A stretch of DNA of 64,000 bases from Argentina anserina. Lineage: Eukaryota; Streptophyta; Magnoliopsida; Rosales; Rosaceae. Of this stretch, positions 58,701 through 64,000 are shown one piece after another. The stretch is taken from contig NC_065873.1 of the NCBI RefSeq assembly GCF_933775445.1, positions 7,378,001-7,442,000 of the forward strand, given 5' to 3'. The notes under the pieces are model-generated. The model was given only the letters and a program-made list of their open reading frames with translations. It was not told the origin of the DNA and made no database searches. Within the stretch, counting starts at the first letter, position 1; every line of letters starts with the position of its first letter. The position numbers and the translations under genes are program-made.

Positions 58701-61700
58701 AAAGTAATGAGAACAAGAGATAAATAAAGTAGAACTTACTGTTGTCAGTTTTGAACCACTGATAACTTCCCCGGCGTGAGTTAAGTCTGTAATTGTACTG
58801 CCAGCTGGTGAGAGCTCTTCATTCCACCTACTGGAAGATCTTTTATGTCTGATATCATACGACAGATCCGATGGGACACCAGAAGCAGAAGAAGGTGAGT
58901 CCTTATTCTCACTTTCTATTAACAAGGACCCGTCTCGCACTACTTCCAGTTTCTGAAAGAGAAATTCCACAATGGTTAACAACTCTCTTTATGATTTTCC
59001 TCTGAGGGAACTAGTGTTGATAACAGTATAAATTTGTAGAGGGTGATAGAATGGACAGATAAAGTAACAGAAAAAGAAAAAGAAAATGCAGATTAAATAT
59101 GTGAGAGGAAGGCAAATCCTGTATTCAGTTTTAAAATTAAGACACCAACAGTGGCATAAACATGCACCGGCATCCCCTTATCATTCTTGTCTCATGAGGA
59201 AATAACAGTAATAACCAGCATTCAAGGCTTAACATAATAGGATAAAACGAAGGAAGAAAAGACAAAAGCAGATAAAATGCTTCTTTTGCAACTTTAGTTC
59301 AGCAAGTTACTCACATCGTCCTCCCCAACAGAATAATGCCGTTGGTGGGTGGGAATATCACTCAGACATCCGGGAATTGTATTTTTTGATGAGACAAGAA
59401 TTAGCTTCGTCAGCCTCTGAATTCTACTCATAAGAGCAGCCTTTGCTTCCTCTTCTTCCTCCAATCTTGATTGCATTTTGACTTGGCCCTCTTCCAACTA
59501 GTTAGAAAATAGCAGACAATATAGGTAAATCTTAATCATGAAATAATATTAAGCCATCTCAAAATCAAGCGAAATTGAAATGTTTGAGAAGAAAACCTTC
59601 TGCTTTAAAGTGATAATTTCCTCGTGACTGATACCAACAAGCATCCCCTTCCTCAGCTGATCAAGCTCTTCTTTAAGGACTGAAATTTCTCTTTGGTACT
59701 TCTTAATTAATGACTTCTCATCTATAATCTGCTAGAAATAATTTAGAAAACGAAAACAGAGAACACAGGAATGTTTAGCTACATATGTGTTTAATATTGA
59801 GTCGATTTTGAAACAATAATTGTAGCCCACCTTATTACGTGATGCGTAGATTTCCACTCGCTTTGCTCTGTTTGCGAACTTCAATGTATTATGGGTTTCT
59901 TCCATGCTACTTGATGCAGGAGTAACCGTGCAAATAAGCTGAAAAATAATACAATGATAGCACAAAAGGAAGCAAAGTTTAAAAAACTCAACTACATAAA
60001 TATTTTCAGGAATTCTTGATTCAAAAGCACATAAATAGACATTAAATCATGGATGAATGTCTCATTTTTTAAATTACATGATTTACAGTAACAAATCAAT
60101 GCGGGAAAACAAATGTAGCATCTGAAACTCACTGAAACATGCCCGTGCCCACTTAGTGAAGATTGTAGAAGGCGGGTGAGCTTAGAATCTCGATATGGAA
60201 CATGGGATGCCTTTCCCTCACTCAGCTTCCCAATTACCTGCATTGAAACCAAACAAAGTTAAAAACATAAACATTTTCATGATTTATTAGTTGAAACATC
60301 AAACTGATTCATAAAATTAGAGTGACCATAATCAGGGTTTATTCCTTCATATCTGCTTTCTCTTTTGCTCATATACATAGTGACCATTAAACAATATAAG
60401 ATGTAAAGTTCACCCCTGCTAAAAATGGAAAGTGCATCGGCTATGATATTCCCAAAACAAAAATGGTATCCAAAAAAGTTACATATATTTGAGTGCATAT
60501 AAGCTTTTGTAATTCCATACATATGTGACTAAAGAAATAACGCACTGCTATGAAGCTAGAAAGTACTTAAAAGGATTGGCGCATACAGTTCCAAGAGTTA
60601 AAAGACTCTTATTTATGTAAGATCCTTCCTTTCTTCTTAGTCCAGTTGTTTCAGTTTTCGAGCTCTCAGATCCAGCTAGATCGATCAAGTTCTGAAGAAC
60701 AGAAATAAACAAGACATTTAGGTGAAACACACATGGATACACAGAGACAATCTGATATTTAGGAATGTTAAGCATCTTAACCATACAAGTTGAGAGAAGA
60801 TAACTCCATCATATTCATCACCATGGGCACTACTTTCAATCATCTGCAAATGCATAAGAGTTAACAACTTAGCAGCAACTGACATATATATAGATGGAAT
60901 AATTGGCATCTCATTACAATCGTATCAGTTCAAAATTTAATTTATGAAGAATATTTACCAGAGTAAATATGGTGTGGCTTCTACTACTGAACAGATTATA
61001 ATTGTTAGACCCAACATGACGATGCTCTGGGATTACCATACAAGAACAAAAAATGCGAGTCAACAAAATTTGAACAGTGAATCCGTTTGAGCAAATAACC
61101 TGATGGATGAAAAAGAAAATGTAAATACAACCAAAGCCATCATGACATATACCTTCTCCAGCAGCAATAAACGAAAGTGCGTGCCCAGGAGACAGAACTA
61201 CTTCTTCTTTTATACCCTCCACATAGGTACCCTGAAAATCCAAGCATTATTGTAAGTTTGTAACCAAAGAGAAATAAAGCATATCAGCTATTACTATAAC
61301 CAGTCCACCAGAGAAGGAGGAGGGAGAGGGGGGCAAGGGCAACAAGCAAACATAATTGATGCTGCCTAAATATATTTTATGTGCATGCAGTAAAGCAAAA
61401 GGCATGAAGAAAAAGTTAAAACAAACAGAGAGCAGATGAATAACGATAAAGGCCTTTAGAAACAAAATAAATCAATGATGTTAGAATAACGAAGTATGAA
61501 TTTCAATAAAGAAAAATTGCAAACCTGTGAATCTTCTCTAACACGCAAATTTTGACCTGTTGGATCAAGCAAGTCATTTATCACCTGAATACATATGCAA
61601 AAAAGGGCACCAAAATCAATTACCCGAAAACAATAAGGATAAACACCAATATAAAGAGATATCAGTCAAAAAGAAGAACACAGATCATGAATATAAAGAT

Positions 61701-64000
61701 AAAATGATCGCAAGCATATAAGACTGACCTCATTGTAGATCTCAAGATATGAGACACGAAGTAAAAACTCCCTTCCTGGGGTCTGAAATCGAAGTTATAC
61801 TATCAGTCTATCAATTAACAACATGCAAATCAAGCCGGTCTTTCATCAGTAAAAACAAAACCAGTTATTTAAGCAGTAAGCAGTGATAAAATCTACTTAT
61901 TTAAGCAGTAAGCAGCAAGAAACAAATACAAACTGAACAAAATCACAGAAAGTGATGGGTGAAACTCATGTCTGTTAGGTTATTATGCCAGTACAAGAAC
62001 ATCACAGATTCCAAAGAAGAACCACATATATGATTAAGTAAATTACCATCCATAATTTGCTCAAAGCATTTCACAATCAAAATTAATATGGTGTAAATCA
62101 TAATTCCAAAGATGGTACATAATTGCTTCTCTAGAACATGCAAAAAGGAAAACACAGAGATGGTGTAGAGACAATTGTGTGTATGATGAAAAAAATGGCA
62201 ACATTTACAGCATCTAAGTGATCTAACATCATAATTAAATAAACAAAAACTTACATCCTGGATCATACTGAATACATCTTTTATGGCCAATGGTATAACA
62301 CCTGGAGCGTTTTGATCTCCCTGTAGAAAACAAATGAGACAAATAAACTATAGTCCAAGGATATTGCATTATCCATGGTGAATGAAAGGGAAACACAATT
62401 TTTATACTAAGCTCTTACTACAGGAACAAGAAAGATAAGGTATGGTGAAAGAACTTGCAACAAAAACTACCAATTGACTTCAGATCCTCAGAGAATTGGA
62501 TTAAAATGATTCTACCAATAGTTTAATAATCAGGGTTCTGCTGTGTAATAGACTTTGTAGAGAGTTTTAAACATGAGCTAGTATGGAGGACAGCATTGAA
62601 ATATCAAATATCTTGCTACCGTTTTCATTTCAGTCAGCATTACCATTTCTTCACTATTATTTTGCAAAAACTTAAATTTCACCGTTTTCCAAATTTAACA
62701 ACTATTTTGTGCAATCATTATTCATACAAAAAACTAGTATTCACATTAAACAGATGTTATTAAGGTTTAGTTAAGACATAGGATTGTACTGCATTATCAA
62801 AGAAAAAATGAGTACAGCAACATCTAAGATCACTAGCTCCCAAAACTCTTCTTATCCAATGTCAAGATGTAGAACAATCACAACAGTATCATGAACGCAT
62901 GCTATGGATTAGCCCCTTAGCAAAACCAAGAAAACACAGTGACACTTACATGCATTATCAAAGAAAAAATGAGTACAGCAACATCTAAGATCACTAGCTC
63001 CCAAAACTCTTCTTATCCAATGTCAAGATGTAGAACAATCACAACAGTATCATGAACGCATGCTATGGATTAGCCCCTTAGCAAAACCAAGAAAACACAG
63101 TGACACTTACATGCATAGTGTGTGTCTTTCCACTACTTGTCACACCATAGGCGAAAACAGTGCCTGCGAAATAGCAACCAAGTGATTAGAAATGGAAACT
63201 TTACTAACAAAACTGAATGCAATTAATCGATTCAGCTTTTCCAACTAAAACAGACATTCCCAACACGCAGAGTTCTGTTTAAAATTTGTAGAATATAACT
63301 GAAAACGCAGTTATGTCATACCATTGACACCTTCCATGGCAGCTTTGACCACAGGTTTGGCAGCAACCTCATACACCTCCTGCGAAATCGTATCCTCTCC
63401 GAAAACTTTATCTGCAATTCCAACAAAAACAATCCTCAAATCCAACTAACATCAAAATCGACTCCACCGCATTAATTACTAGCCATTCTTACTTGTGCAT
63501 TTTCACATTAATCAGCATCCGAAATAAAATTTCAAATTCATACTTACCGAATGCATAAGCCGTAAGCGGATTGTACACATTGCGCACGATCTTATCACCA
63601 TCAGCATACCAAGTGACCTCATCGCCTCTATGATACTCCCTCTCGCTGCAAACCAAAACCCCCAAAAATTTCAATCACATTACCTCAAAACCCCTAAGAT
63701 CAAACGATTCAAATTCCCCCCACCGCAAACTCCGTAGATCCGATCTTGCCCCGCGGATCTAACCGAAATTACCTGAGCGGCCGAAACCGAATCGTGACCG
63801 AGATACTATCCCCGGACCTCGGTGCGTCCACCGCCTCGGCCATGAGCTCGTCGGCGGCGAACCCGACCGGCGAGACGCCGCCGAAGGAGCGGGAGCCTTG
63901 GTACATTGATTCGGAGCGGGAGCGGCTCGGCGTGGCGGATCGGGGACCGAGTCCGCCTCCGGAGCCGTAAAACGAGGTGGCGGAGCTGGAGCAGGAGCGC
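55726..64000 (-). CDS. KIN-7 family kinesin with C-terminal RING finger (5' end cut)
   Basis: Microtubule motor; closest to Arabidopsis KIN-7D/7E (organelle-associated kinesins), by recall. At least 24 exons: 63773-64000 (partial), 63548-63645, 63322-63411, 63111-63163, 62255-62320, 61729-61782, 61525-61584, 61153-61231, 60959-61026, 60787-60843, 60587-60691, 60133-60237, 59831-59938, 59597-59728, 59315-59497, 58740-58952, 58369-58509, 58020-58139, 57868-57918, 57692-57739, 57452-57598, 56248-56985, 55900-56029, 55726-55811. 1052 residues in the window, all open. Motor: [11 protein letters not shown]-loop [26 protein letters not shown]. Long coiled coils follow. C-terminal [23 protein letters not shown], then CSECPIC. 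The start codon lies beyond 64000. Confidence 0.95.
62790..63111. repeat. 161-bp perfect tandem duplication at a kinesin splice donor
   Basis: 62790-62950 and 62951-63111 appear identical. The unit ends with TGACACTTACATGCAT, which on the minus strand is ATGCAT, the end of the P-loop exon, plus the donor GTAAGTGTCA. Thus a second copy of the donor lies inside the intron. Confidence 0.92.

Overview
This is nuclear DNA from a flowering plant, most likely a eudicot. The evidence is multi-exon genes with short AT-rich introns, plant-specific gene families (a B-box factor, a KIN-7 kinesin with a RING tail, a plastid-type protein with a Ser-rich transit peptide), and plant transposon lineages (Tat and Athila Ty3/gypsy, CACTA, hAT, L1-type LINE). 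I cannot name the species from sequence alone.

Layout. 575-15746 is an old Tat-lineage retrotransposon with both LTRs and an AAATG target duplication. Its gag-pol is full of stops. It has an antisense plant-mobile-domain ORF remnant (9116-12116) and, between that and the polypurine tract, fragments of up to three unrelated host genes. 15752-19600 is intergenic, with a fold-back MITE at 17781-18180. 19620-24985 holds COG4-like pseudogene pieces, one split by a hAT element (19897-24225, TSD ATTATGAT) that itself carries a solo Athila LTR (TSD GTACC) and a 161-bp MITE. 25531-31421 is an intact 12-exon plastid-type gene on the minus strand; a second copy of the 161-bp MITE sits in one of its introns.

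31422-33777 is intergenic with minisatellites. 33786-49473 is a hAT-like repeat (TSD GGTCTAAT) split by an Athila element (34531-49245, TSD AAATA). The Athila pol is in turn split by a CACTA element (40170-43163, TSD AAG) carrying pieces of a CSN7 gene and a GPR107/LUSTR-type receptor gene. 49514-50993 is a 5'-truncated LINE. 52797-53785 is a two-B-box transcription factor. 55726 to the window end is a KIN-7 kinesin on the minus strand, cut at its 5' end.

Three cellular genes look functional: the plastid-type gene, the B-box gene and the kinesin. They show no obvious functional link. Most of the rest is nested transposon history that can be ordered from target duplications. The most notable points are the TAG-CAA-TTA leaky-stop context between protease and reverse transcriptase in an otherwise nearly intact Athila ORF, two transposons carrying host gene fragments, LTRs with expanding internal repeats, and a 17-nt microexon.
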